A program made the translations under genes and the position numbers. Shown here one piece after another: positions 23,695 to 37,500 of a stretch of DNA of 56,529 bases. The DNA lies in NCBI GenBank assembly GCA_011800805.1, contig MPNW01000043.1, forward strand, positions 30,864-87,392. Direction: 5' to 3'. Position 1 is the first letter of the stretch, and every line of letters starts with the position of its first letter. Source of the DNA: Hirudo medicinalis (lineage: Eukaryota; Annelida; Clitellata; Hirudinida; Hirudinidae). The notes beneath the pieces are model-generated. The model was not told the origin of the DNA, made no database searches, and saw nothing but the letters and a program-made list of their open reading frames with translations.

Positions 23695-24078
23695 TTGAGA
23701 ATGTAAACATGACTAATGTGACATTAATAATTTCTGAACTATCTTCTTGATAACTTCTTCGTCAACCACTTGAAACGCTTGATTCAAAATGTAGTTGTAT
23801 ACCTTACTGATAAAATTGGAGTTTTTAAATCACACAAAAGACATCGTGATATCGAAATATTGTAAGGCCTATATTTTAATTGCGAATTCCGAGGAATCAA
23901 AACTCAATGGCGTGACATACTCACCGCATGACTGAACACATGCTTGTGTCATTCAACAGCTTTCGTTGTCAACTATCCCACCTTCTCTATTCAGAACTTT
24001 TCTTAACCAAGCGATGGAAATTGTGGTTTTTAGTTAGTCTGAATTGATGAAATTATTATATTTTAAGGAGGAATTAAC

Positions 24079-26483
24079 ATGGAAAGACTTTGTTTACGAT
24101 GGGTAGGTTGAAGTGATGGTTGATGGCTTTATTACAATTTTTTATATTAACATCACGTCCTCGCTTGCAAGTGGGGTGCATTTGTCAACATTCCATAACT
24201 TGCCCGTTAAATTTTTTTTAACTTTCTTTGTGGGTGCAGAACTTTTTTTAATTAGGAATGCTGTGCACCTCTGGTAAATGCAGTTATTATACTAAGCATC
24301 ATGTGGTTTCTTGCTTCCGCAATCATCTGTTTATGAAACTCTTGCTTTCCTTAACCCATATTAGAAACAAGGTTAGCTCATAATCTAGAAATAACGAGCG
24401 AAAAATCAAAAGTAATTATTAATGGGTTGATAGCGATAAATAAATATAAAAAAAGTAAATGTGAAACTTAAAACATAATTGTAATTCCCGGACAAAGTCT
24501 TAATGACATTACAAATATTATTGCCTGCATTTAAATTACTTATTATTTTACCCTTGTTTGAGATATTGCAGTATCGTTCTACAAACATACAAACGTGGAA
24601 TTGTGAAATTTATATACATGTACTTCAGAAGAGTTTTCCATGTAACTTAACATGCCTTCAATCATGTGGTATTTAATTAAAACAACCTAATATTTATCAA
24701 TTCAGTATTGATAATAAGCCACTAGTGATCGACAGGGAGTCGAATTTTGGCCGTGACCGGGGAGGGAAACACATGATTAGAAACGAAACCTTCCCACGGA
24801 TTAACATTGTAACATTTTGATTTTGTTCTCCTTAAAACTATTTGCAATGCTAACATGAAAAACGTTAACGCAAAACATGCGCAACTGTTGTCCCCATGAT
24901 TTTTCGAAAAGTAGCGAATTAGATTTCAATTTGGCTTTTGATGTAGCACGTATCGATATCGTAAATAACGTATGCGCTTTCTAATTTCAAACCTCAACTG
25001 GCCACTCGAATTTTAGTAATTACAGACTCTTCGGACATTTGAATAAGAATTTTTTAACATGTTTGTATGTTAATATTAACCAATAAAATGCTTTATTTTC
25101 CAGTTAATACTATGGCTTTTGGGTGAGTGTTACACAATTGAACCTAAACTTAGTGATTCAATGTCTTTGATTATAATAAATGCTTAATTAAATCAAGTAG
25201 AATAATATAAANNNNNNNNNNNNNNNNNNNNNNNNNNNNNNNNNNNNNNNNNNNNNNNNNNNNNNNNNNNNNNNNNNNNNNNNNNNNNNNNNNNNNNNNN
25301 NNNNNNNNNNNNNNNNNNNNNNNNNNNNNNNNNNNNNNNNNNNNNNNNNNNNNNNNNNAAAATTTAAATTGTAGCATTTGTACCTGTGAACACGCAAAAC
25401 CCAGTAACAATTTCCACCATATTGGGTTCGACTACTGTCATAAAGGACGTCACAGAAAATCCACAAAGAATGAAATTCATTTTTTCAAGTTTTTATGATA
25501 TCATCAAGATGGATATAAATACAAAATTTCTAGAAGATCTCAAAAGTGGGTTGGCTGGAATGTTATTGGTCTCAACAGATAGAATAACGGAAGTTGAAAT
25601 TACGCCAAGTCCAAAAGGCATGTTGTTAGCGTTGCGTTTTTTTTCGTGGAGATCAATTGACATTTGTAATTTTCAATTAAAGATGTCTTAACTTAACTCT
25701 TACATAATTACACATGATTAATCATTACATTAATTATTAATTATGTGAGTTGATAAATCGTTAAGATCATGTGAATCAGTAAATGTTTTATTGAATATAA
25801 TTTTTCAAAGAAAGAACGGTTGTGGATTTCAAGCTGTTGACAGGAGGAACTGTTTTCTCGACGATTAAACTTGCACTCTATGGATTCGACATGGGAGACG
25901 TGTCAAGGCAAACACTAAGTGCTGGTGGTCACGTATTAACCCCTATACTGATGTACTGTAATTGGACTGGTAAGGCACACATGTAATGTGAATAATCGAT
26001 ACGAGTTGTTTATTATTCAATTCTTAAATCAAAATTTAGTTAATTCATTCCAACATGCACGTGTGCAAACTCTGCTAAATTGCTGCTGAATAATAAAATG
26101 CTTTGTTATATTTTACAGATGGTCAATGTCCGAAAGATAACAACTGCGTTGAAAAATGCGATGAAAAACCTAATTTATATCCACTCTTGGTGCTTCTCCT
26201 TATACCGGTCATAATCGTTGTCGCCATCGTTTTACTTTGGTATTTCAAATATAGGAAAGATGGAGAAAAAGCCAGAATCGACTTGACGGAACTCGGCTAC
26301 GTGGAAAACAGATCCAAATTTGGTGGAACTTTGGTCAATAGGAAGGGAACGATATCTGGCATATCTTTGGCTGACAATGGTGTTCGAAATGAGGTATATA
26401 CAATCATGGGGCGAAAGTACGGTTTTTCTATCGACAATGCCGATTTTAGTGACGATAGAAAAGATTATGTCGACGTTTACTAA
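24079..26483 (+). CDS. Single-pass membrane protein with SEA-like ectodomain
   Basis: Five exons: 24079-24102, 25104-25122, 25375-25617, 25811-25969, 26119-26483; about 269 residues. The signal peptide is spread over two tiny exons (MERLCLRW, then LILWLL). The ectodomain has MKFIFSSFYDIIKMDINTKF, a helix, then RTVVDFKLL, the strand order and V-V-D-F motif of SEA domains, though without an obvious GSVVV cleavage site. A Cys-bearing stalk (CPKDNNCVEKC) precedes the membrane span at about 170-191 (PLLVLLLIPVIIVVAIVLLW), then a 78-residue cytoplasmic tail with several tyrosines (VYTIM, DYVDVY). The YVDVY end could be a kinase target. The join between exons 3 and 4 uses a GC donor (AAAG|GCATGT). 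The assembly gap 25213-25358 lies in intron 2 and could hide another exon. Family unknown. Confidence 0.72.
25213..25358. other. Assembly gap (run of N)
   Basis: 146 unknown bases inside an intron of the SEA-like gene. The true length may differ, and the ORFs crossing it are meaningless. Confidence 0.99.
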
Positions 26484-26680
26484 GTACATTTGAGTTTAAA
26501 TTTTTAATTTTTTTCGCCATCGACATCCTTGCAATGTTTTCAAATAGAACTTAAAAACTATGGTCACATGTACGAAGCATACACTTTGCTCTGATGGTTA
26601 TCAAATTAATGCCACTTCAAGCACACCCAATGATAACTCCTGCAATAACAAATTGACGGCATCATCGATCATCAATCGCG

Positions 26681-26967
26681 TGTTGTAGCGACAGCGGCAT
26701 TGACGACGAAGACGAGTTCGCTACAAAGTTTATTTACAACAACGGCAACAATGCTCCGACTGACAACATAACTGCTGGAGCAGCAGCGTAGCGGGAAGAG
26801 TAGGAGAGAGAAGGGAAGAATGCCCTGACTTAGCTTCTTAAATAGCCAGTCAGGACAAAGGAGGATGTCCACAAACAAAGGATGCGCGCCTGGTAAGTCA
26901 TCGCTGATAGGGCTAGGATCAGCACGTGATTATGATGGATGTGCGATCCTACAATACTCCCCTACCA
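26681..26967 (-). mobile_element. LTR with adjacent polypurine tract (Ty3/gypsy-like remnant)
   Basis: Read on the minus strand, a polypurine tract GGTAGGGGAGTAT (26955-26967) is followed directly by a sequence starting TGTAGGATCG and ending CGCTACAACA (26953 down to 26681). TG...CA ends with TGTAG/CTACA inverted termini and a tract immediately upstream are the layout of a 3' LTR. The element's internal part would lie at 26968 and above; no reverse transcriptase or integrase is recognisable there, so it is deleted or diverged. The LTR is about 273 bases. The segment is richer in G+C than its surroundings. Confidence 0.6.
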
Positions 26968-28588
26968 GAGAGTAACCAGCGAACGATAAATGCATAAAAT
27001 GAAATTGTCGGAGTTTGGTCAATTTTATTAAGATGAATCACACATGTATACCTCTAAGATACTTACTAGATACATTCCTCAATCTCTGAGTTAGGTCAAT
27101 AACAACTCTAACCCTCTGTCAGATTAAAACAAATAGGCATTTTACAGAAGTGAACGTCTTTAGCCGACAAAGATCACGTGCCGAGGGAACCATCCGAGCA
27201 AGATGATATTGAGTCAAATTTATCGTTCGATCCTTGGCTCAAACAAACTTACTTCTACGACTCTGGAGTTATTAAAATAATCCAAGGCGATGGATAACGA
27301 ATCCGAGAAATCACTGTTAGAGTTCAGGCCGTCGGGAGGACTCCAGAAGCGAAGAGGGGTTTGCCCCTCCGCAACCAACACAATTCTGCCGGCAGGAAAC
27401 CTGATCGATAACAAATCGTCGGAAAGTGGAAAATAAGCATTGCTTATTTATTTCTTTGGTTGCAGCGCTAAGCAATCCAATTCACGCAAGGATTGAACCA
27501 GCCTTGCGACATTCTACAAGTATGGTGCCAAATACAAATTTGAGACAGAATTTTTAAGCCTGATGAACCATCCAAAGGATGAAATGGAGTTCTGTGTGCT
27601 GCAAATTAATAATATCACTTCAACCTAATGGAAGCAAAAAGTTTAATATCTGCTGTTTCCCTGTACCTTATCAGTTACTTTCGTTGTGATCGAAACAAAT
27701 CAACTGAAATGAACCCTGTTGTTCTGACTTCGATAAACAATCAAAAAGCATTACGTCGGCTGCATGATCATGAATTAAAAATGAATTTAGCGCATAAGAA
27801 AGAGAGTGACGTTTGGATGCGAAGATAACATCAAACAAGACAAACAACAATTCGTAAAACAATTCTTGTCTTTATGGATGATAACATACCTGCATTCTAG
27901 AATAAAATGTACTCAATAAATAGCGCGTCAACAATGAATATTTGCACACATATGTATAAGAATTAAAACAAATATAATATAATAAGACTGCAATTAGTGA
28001 AAAGAATGTTTGAGGAGCAATTAAGTAGGACAAAACTCCCTTTTGGAGTATTTTCTGGAGCTAAGAAAATATTTTGTTGAGATGTCTTGCATGGAAGCAA
28101 AGGACACTTTAAAATGGCGACAAAAACATTTACTGAGCTTAAAGGGCAAGACCTTGAAAGAGGTATAAAGTCAGTGGACACATCTTTTTAGACTAGAATG
28201 TGACGGTCTGGTGGCAAATATAAATGATGGAAATAATACCATTGATGAAAATTAATATCAAAGCGAAATCAATGAGAGGTTGGTAATAATGCAGTCATTG
28301 GCAAAGAGCTTAAATCCTGATTATACTGTTGATTGTAAATACTGAGTGCCTTTGCAGAAGGCACTGTAAATCTGAACTGAATACACAAATGAGTGTGGAG
28401 ATTTTAACATCATGGATTCTTGACTAAAATAAATCTTTGGAAAGTGAGTAAAAACAAGCAGGTGCTACGACATGCAGTGAAGCTTCAGCAGCAACATTGG
28501 ACAGGATAAACATGAAAATCTGAGCATGACCTAATTGAACCACTTATAAAAAATACTCAACATGAAATAAATGCATCGTGAACCCCAG
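26968..28588. other. Possible internal remnant of the LTR element and FMNL 3' flank
   Basis: A minus-strand frame at 27220-27414 ends about 250 bases before the polypurine tract, where the end of an element's coding region would be, but it matches nothing I know. Short frames at 27628-27828 (+) and 27963-28181 are unsupported. No gene can be called. Confidence 0.35.
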
Positions 28589-31500
28589 TTACACCGGAAG
28601 GTTCTGAAGAGGTGCAGGTTTTATGTCATTCCTCTTCCTCAAACTCCTCCTCACAGCGTCTGCCCTTCTGTATGGCTCGCTCTTCAAATCTAAAACCATG
28701 ACCAACAACATTTTAGGTCCAGCACAAATGTTAAATTCAAAGTGAAAATTTGAACTTTTTAAGCCAATTCTTAAGAAAACGACCTTTTCATGATTCTAAT
28801 TTACAAGATTTACAATGTCCACAAGGAAGCATCATGCAAGCTCAGAGAACAGAAGTCAAATTTACCTAAGAGGATGTCCTCCAGAGTCCCGTGGCAGATC
28901 TCGTCTCTGTTTAGAACCTTCTTCTCTTTGATCCTCTGCTGTTTTTGCTTCAACTCACTGACCACAGTTTCCTTTTTTATATATATTTATACACTTATAA
29001 AATAATATAGTGTCATTTAATATATACATTATATATTATTAATTTATATTATTTCAAAATACCCTACTAACCACCATCACTTAAGTTAAAAATTGAGATA
29101 AAAGGAATGCACCAAGAATGACACCTGAACAAACTTCTTCTTTTCTTTTTTATTTTCTCTCACAGAGGCTTTGATAGTTTTCTGAGCTTCCTCCAGCCTG
29201 AGCATGTTTTCAAGATCAGAATCTGCTTGCTAAAATGAAAACAATTTGTAATAAATTCATTTCATTTAAAATCAGTCCATTAAAAATTATTTAAGAAACA
29301 ATACAATTCATTAAAAATGATCTAAGAAACAATCCAATCAGTTAAAGCGACAAAATAGATGTCGACCACATCAATCAATCAATCCACAAATTGATGCTCA
29401 GAACAGACAAAGTTAAATTTATTTAGTGGCAACACAAGCAATTTAAAGATGATTGTTTGCAATGGTCAAACTTGTCACCTTGAAGGACTTAATGAAGCGG
29501 AGGAAGAGAGAGAAAAATGAGTTTGGTGAAATCGTTCTGATGTTCTCGCCGAAATGTTGCACCACTTTTCCGTACGATTCCTGGCAATTAATTAAAAGAT
29601 ATTCCTACAAATTCTTGTCATTAACAAATTATGTTTAAATTCCTACAAATTACGTGCTACTCTGAAGATTCGTGCAAAAAATGACTCCAACACTCATTCA
29701 AAATTGATTTCCAACGTCCAAAATAACCTGGGCGTGCTTGGCGTCAGACTTGAGTTTCTTTACTTTGTCGTCGGCATTCGAGACGAAATCCTTCAAGAGG
29801 ATGGGAACATCTCGATCTCTGCGAGCTTCGTATTCCCTCTTTGTTAATTCCAAACCTTTCTCTAATTCTCCAATGTCGGACAAAACGTTGTCGAGGGACA
29901 CTTAAATTATTTGATAGGAGAAATGTATATCCAAATAATGTGAAAATAATTCTAAGACAATTTGCAACTGAATTCGAACAACTGAATGCCCCAAACCTGT
30001 TGCTGCCTTTTCCAAGTGTCTGATGTCGTGATCGAAATTGAAGACTTCTGGGAATTTACGTTTGATCGTCTTTACAATGTAATGGAGCAGTGATAGCTTC
30101 TTGTCGTTAGACTTCGTGTCATTGAGCTGAGAGTAGCATAATTAAATTCAAATAACTTGAAAATTAAGCCCAACACAATATTTATTCTGAGTTTTGACCG
30201 CTCACTCATTTATCGAAGGAGTTGCTAAAAGATTAATCACCATAGCTCAAATCATGTTATGATTGAGCTGAGTAAATAAGTAAATAATACTAGTAACAAT
30301 TAAATGATATTAATAGATAAAGAAATTGTTTTAATGAATAAGTTTCGTACCATGTCGAGACTTTGAATTTTAAATCCATAGACAGCCCCCCTCTTTGAAC
30401 TGTTCATGTAATTTCCAAAGGCAAGGATGATCTGAAATCATTTGGTGATGTGCAACAAGAATCATGACAACGTAATGGACTCATCTCGGTCAAAACAACC
30501 GATCGTTTAAAAGTTTCGCTGAGTAGTGCGAAAGGCCCAGTGCAGCCAGCATATAATTTTGGGCTACGTCCTGATTTGTTTGCCAAGATAAAGGCATAGC
30601 AGCAACACAACAAGATATAAATGAAAAGAAAAAGTAATTAATTATCAATAATTTATATCAAACCTCAAAGAGTCTCCTTATTTTTTTGGAATCATAAATT
30701 GAGGCAGATGCATCTGAGACTGCCTGAAGTTGCTATAAAAAGAAAAATAATGGTTTCCTCGGAATGAGACCGAAACTTCAACGAAGAGAAACCTACTGGT
30801 TGAAGGTGATGCACGGTGTCAAAGAAGTTCCCGATGAAGCACATGATGGCAAGCTTCTGCTGGATTCGTTCTATTCTCGAGAGCTAGATAATTAATATTA
30901 TTAATAATTAATAATAATTAGATAATTAATTTATTGATCAATTAATATCATATGAAAATGCACAATTTATAAGTTAAACTATTTCTTGAAAACTTGCTTG
31001 TGGATCGAAAGTTAATTAAGAATGATTCCATGAAAATAAAAGATTTTCCCGTAGATGCTCGAGGAAGATGCCGTGGACATGAGGTTAACGAGGACATGAA
31101 GTTAACGAGTCCAGTGAAAGTTAGAATGAAGAGTTCTCACGTTGATCATGAATCTGTCCTCGTCTGCCAAGGAGTCGAGATGCTTTTTTTCTCTTTCAAA
31201 CTCTTTGAAGGCCTTGACCTCTTGTTCATTTGGGATGATCCTCATTAGAATTTCCACCCTTTCCAAGGTCAGTTTTTGCAGGTCCATACTGTTAAAATCA
31301 CAATGACTGCAATCGTTTTTCATTTATATATCACCATAAGTGCAATGAACATCGGCTCTGCTTTTTGTTAACCATTATTGCAGTGCTCTTTCCCAAGGGT
31401 GCCACGAGCTGTGAAAGCTGGGTTGCGATGCATTACAACTTTTCCATCATGCGCAGAAACTCAACCATCTGAGCTAAATTGCACAGTGATGATGATAATG

Positions 31501-34500
31501 ATGGTGATTAACATTACTATTGTTTCTATTGAAAATAAAGTTAGAGAAGCATTAGAAGGGAAGAACAACCTGTTAATAGATTTTACGATCTCCTCATCTT
31601 TCATCTCTATCTTTCTCCTGGTAATTGCTGTTCAAAGAAATTTAGATCCTCCCGTCACCAGCCCGAACATGCAATCATCTCAATTATAAACTTGCAATCA
31701 GACACACTGACATGATATTTATAACATGGTCAACCTTCTCTAAATAAATTAGGTTGGTTTCATGTTGGTGACAAATTATATTACTAATTTTAATTTACAT
31801 ACACTTTGAACAATTTATTTTTCAAGCACTCCTTAAAATAAAAGTATAGGGAAGCCACAGCACTTGGTGAATGTAGAACATTTTGAAATGTTGGAAAAAT
31901 TGTTTACATTCAATAGATTTAACATGACCATCTTAATACTAACAGTATATTCATTTTTACTTGTGTTATCACAATTGTTAGCATTCCTAGCCTGGGAGCT
32001 ATCGAAAGAAAAGATGACGACGACTTACCAACATTCCTCATCCTGTTTGGATCGAGCAGAGACATCTTCTCGGGCTTCTTCTTCGGTTTGATCGTCGACA
32101 CGGAATCAATGTCCACGTCCATGAGAGTGATGTTGCTCAGTTTGAAGAGATCTTCAAATTCGATGAAGTCCAATTCCTTTGTTGCAAATAAAAAATAATA
32201 AATAAATGCTCGGCAATGTCCGAAGCATTTCAAACGACCGATAACAAGTTTACAAAGTGAAATACCTTGTAGAGCTTTTCATCGTCGAGCTCGTTGAACA
32301 TGGTTCCTTTGACTTCATTTGGTTTCATCGACACCCAGTTCAACACTGGCAACCGATGGATCGGTTGGATGGCCTTCTTTATTGTCACGGCACCTTACGA
32401 TTAAGCAGAGCACTTATTAGGCCGTTCGGAGAACGCATGATAATAAATTGATGTGACAAAATGATAAACACGTAGCTCGATTACCTGGTCCGGGCATTCC
32501 AAGGGGTGGTGGTGGAGGAGCACCAAACATTGGAGGGAGGCCCGGAGGGGGGCCAGGAGGGAGGCCTGGAGGGGGAATTGGAGGAGCGGGCGGTGCGGGG
32601 GGAGCGGGTAGAATTGGAAGTGTAGAGAGGTTATCCCCCTTTTCCAAGGGTGTTAAAGTTAGTGTTGCTGGGGTAACTTTTGCATTTGCTGGAAAAATAT
32701 TGATTTTTATTTATTTACACGTGTTGTTAAACTCATCAATTACAAGTCGTAAAGCACATCCACGTCAATGTGATCACAAGAGTTTAACAATGTATGCCTC
32801 ACATGTCCCGGTGGACAGCCTCTTGATCTGCTCCTTTTGCTGTTCACAAATGACCTGATTTGAAGGGACATAATTTTTATTATGAGTGATATTTAAGTTT
32901 TCATTTCACTTTTACACTTTATTTTAATTTTCGTATTAAATTTATTAATATGATTAAGAAATTGATTAAGTAGTTAACCTCATATTTGCCCTTCTCTTCC
33001 AGCAGTGCTTCAATCTGTTGTTGCAATTCATCTGCAATGTTAGTTAAACATGTGACTTGTTCATACATTCAAGTAGGACTCTCCAAAATTTCATGATTCC
33101 AAGCATAAAAACAAGATGTCATTTTGTCTTCTGAAACATCGGAATAAAATCTGCGAATGTTTCAATTATCGAAGATCGAGCCAACCAAGCGACCTGGAAC
33201 TGCCATCTGCTGAATGCATGATCACTTGTGCAAGGACAACCACAGTTTAAGAACTTCAACGACAACAAAATTCCATTAAAACAAAACCACTTATCCTTAC
33301 TTATCCTACTGCAGGCATTATCCTCTTGCTCGTTCAGCTTGTCAATCGTCTGTAGGAAGTCAGAAGATGGAAGGTCATTAGTAACAATTGTAATAATATT
33401 AATTAATCCATAGATTCTATTCAATATGAATATTTATTATAATTACTTTAAAAAAGTGACTAAAATTGTCCTTATAATGCATCCATGACATAACTCTAAA
33501 AAAATCAAATTTTAAGTTTAATTTAAGAGTCAAACAATAAACATTTATTGCTATGAAGTATTATGACTCTTCACTTCGCAACATCCCATTAAAAATGCAT
33601 AATTGTGCAATAACATAATATAAACACAAATCGTTGCAGAACATTGTTAGTAGGACTCGAGTTTGAAGACCAACTCACATGTGAGAGCTCCTCCTCAAGT
33701 TCTGCCACCTTCTCGAGGGCAATGGTCTTCAAGTCAGACTCCTCGAGTAGAGTTTGAACTTCTATCGTGTTGTCCAGATAAGCGTTCACCTGGATGGGAA
33801 GTCTTTCGCTGTCCGTGTGACGAAGTTTCTGGAGAAGGAAAGCAATTTAAAACTACTTAAAAAAACGTGGAATCCCCGGCAAAACGGCCGATCGGGGATG
33901 CCAAGAGAACCCGGGGCAATAAGAATCACCTGAAGATAATCATCAAGTCCCAGGATCGTGAACTCGTACTGAAGGTGAACTCTGAAGTTCATGTTTTCCA
34001 CAGAATGTACGATGATGTTGATGAACTGCATGCAGGCAACCTACAACCAATGGAACAATCGAGCATTCAAATTAACGTGCAGCCTTCCGAGGTGTGCGTC
34101 GACACGATCGATCGTTGGCACGGTAACATGAGGATTTATAATGCAAGGTTATCAATTCCAGCGAAACTTTAAAGTCGGTCGGCTCGTGACTCCGACGAGA
34201 ATGTTTTATTGCGACGATGTTATATTCGACTTGTGGATTACCTATTCATTTCAACATATAATCAAGTTATAGAATAACAATTGCAGAAAGAGAATAGGAA
34301 TGAACCATGAAGTCATTGTGGAATTCTTCATAATGTTGAAAGTAGTGCATGAGGGTCTCAAACCTTGATGTTTCTCCACACACCTGTTACAAGTCACCGA
34401 TAATCATTAATGCTGTAAACTTTGAATAATATAATAACTTTAATAATACTTCCTCCCTTATAATACAAACATCTGGTTATCCTCATTGTTGAACATGATT

Positions 34501-37500
34501 TGTATGTTACTAATTAATGGCAAATTTACTGGAATTTGATCTTAGCCAAAAATAAAACTTGAACCACTTGAATCAAATAAACAACCTTTTTGAAATTGTC
34601 AAAAGCAAGCAAAATCATTTGGTGTCCTCCACTGACCAGGCACACTGCTGCCAGCAACTCCAGGACCAGTGTTTTTGTCCTGATGTAAAAAGCACTTAAT
34701 AAATTCTCGTTTAATTAAACTTTATAACAACATCTCACATTTTAACCATTGAGGATATGCTTTAACCAAACTGTGTTGTTTTTAAGTTTTAAGCACTCAT
34801 GTTCAATTTAATACTTGACAAAGCAACAACAAAAACAACAAAATGTATTTTGCCTGTAATTCCTGTGGGTGAGACTGAGAGCAATGCAATTGATGGCTTG
34901 TTCGTGACCAAACACCAGGTTGAAACCGTACTGTAAAAGGGAATCGTGCAACGATCAATTATTCACGAGAGTCGCAAGTCAAAGATTTACATTTGCAGTG
35001 ATTGTACTGCCTTGGTGAAATCAAGATGAACAAGTGAAAGTACCTGATGGTTCATGATGGCTCTGAGGCACATGATGCACACGTGAACGTCGTCGGTAGC
35101 AAACCCGCCGGTGGGTTTCGGTTGCTTGCACAAGGCGTAACGAACCGACTGCCTCTGTCTTTGAGATGCCTCTGCATAATTAATGATAACTAACTTAGGG
35201 GATAATGACTGAATATTTATCATCTTTGAAGGTGCTCGGATAAGAAACAAGAAAACAAATGCTAACCTGCGGACGGATGTTCGTGCGAAGGCGACAAGGG
35301 CAGAGTTCCATTTCCTTCCAACTTTTGTTCAGCCCTTGAGAAGAAAATGATGTCCAGTGTTTAATTTATTTAAATTCCTAGGGTTAAAATCTTCTAACAT
35401 TAAATTCATTAAACATTCCATCATCGTTCCTCGACAGACCTGACGTTGTTCAGAGTTGCCGAAAGGTAGCTGACCAGAATGTCGAGTCCTCTGTGCTCTT
35501 CGCTAAGAAACAATCTCACCCATCTGTAGGTAAAAAAATAATTAATTTAAATAATTTAAACTCTTAAGTTAAGACAAAATCATTGCAATGATCAGTTAAT
35601 ATTAAGGTGTTGATCAAATATTCTGGTCACCAAATTATAGGAAATTATAATAATATTAATTATTATTATTATTAATTAATAATTATAAATGTTTACCAAA
35701 TTGTAATGCTAAATTATTTACAAAAACCCAATAACTTTAATAACGATTGTTAATTAATAAAGACAAAAGAGTAGATGGATGCCAATTTGGTGAGCAGTTA
35801 AAATTCCAATTGCCTGGAATTAACATGGAAACATTCCGTGCTGAAATTTTGTGGAGGTCGAAAGGGAAAACAATCTATGGTGAAAAGAACTTAATGGTGA
35901 CTTAGAATGACTGACTGATTGAAATGCCTGCTGATTATTAAAATACCAATCTTTATTTGCAAGGACTTTGTCAAGATTTTATCTCAATTATCATAAATCA
36001 TTTGAGGCAAATGTGAATTCCAAAAGCTTAGAATAAAACACAGCCAAAGTGCACCGAAGCAAAATAAGCCGTCGTTGTCGTTAGCAAACAAAGTATCCCG
36101 ACAGTAATTGTGACGGTAACGAAACAGGCAATCGCTCACGTCGCCTCCTTAATGATGCATTAACAATGCATTAAGGAGGCCTGAGAATTGCACTCAGGCA
36201 TCCTGGAGAGTTCACTTGAATATTTCTTTGTCAATTTATCAAAATAACAGAAAAACTTAAATTAAAGAATTGCAAAGCTAAGAATTCAAACATTTGAAAA
36301 AGTACCATCTATTTTAGAAATATCTTCTGAAATGAACATCTGAAGGATGTCATTTAACCATATTTGAGAATTAATTGATTATTATTTGAAAATTAATTGA
36401 TGGAAAAAAATAAAATTTAAATAAATAAAAAAAGTTGAATCGCCTGAAAATTATCCAGAAATCATATTTTTCTGACTTCAGGAATTAAAAGAGGGTAATG
36501 AAGCTTTTGAAGCATTCTTCTGAATAAGAATGAAAAAGAATTATTTTTATGACAACATTCAGGAACAAAATATTCTGATCTCCATTTTTGAGAATACCAT
36601 CATAACTTACTTTGTATATATAATGTACTTTAGTACAGAATTGTATGATTAGGCAAAACATTTCAGGCATGAAATATATTTTAAAGCACATTACGTTGAA
36701 GATTTTACAGAACAAAACATATCATTAACAGCAGCACAAGCAATACTTTATTACCCTATAGGATTTGTCCTAAGGGAAATTTCAAGGTTCCTCAGGATCT
36801 GAGTGGAGCCACCATAACCCAATTTCTTGATGCTCTGTAAAATGTCAACATAACTTCCTTGTCATATAGAATTGAAGATTTGTATGTAATAGTAACAATT
36901 ATATTTTCAAATAAAATCTAAGTTTATATTCTTGGGTAGACATAAAAGTTTCAATAAGCCATGAAAAGTGATAAACTTCCAAGGCAAAATTTACCAATGC
37001 ATTGTTAACATGGCTATAATTTCTAACCTTACCTTATTTTTGTGTGTCGAGTTGTCGAGAAATATTTTCAACTTCTCCAAATAATATTCAGGCGGCTCTT
37101 TGGCTGAAAACCTTTCCTGTTTGATAATTAAATGATTGTTAATTTATCGAAACAATAATAAATTACTTTATAACAATGATATAAATTTAATGTCATATAT
37201 GATAAATAATTAAAATTATTTAGAGATAGTAATCAGTAATTAGCTTACTAAAGGGAAATAGGTGAGTAATCATACAAATTATGTGTTTCAATAACCCAAA
37301 ATCCAAACTAACAATCATCATTACCATCACTTAATACAAAATGTCTACATTATTAGGTCACTCATCAGATGCACCAACTTCATCAGTTCAGCCACCTTTA
37401 AATCAGAAAAACTTGATATGTTTGAGCAATCAAATGCAATTCCCCTGGCCATAATTAACTTTCCATTCATCTTATTATATGTCATAATGCAATAAAACAA

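Noticed and set aside
25171..25466. ORFs running through the N gap
   Set aside because: Unknown bases were translated as X; the frames are artefacts.
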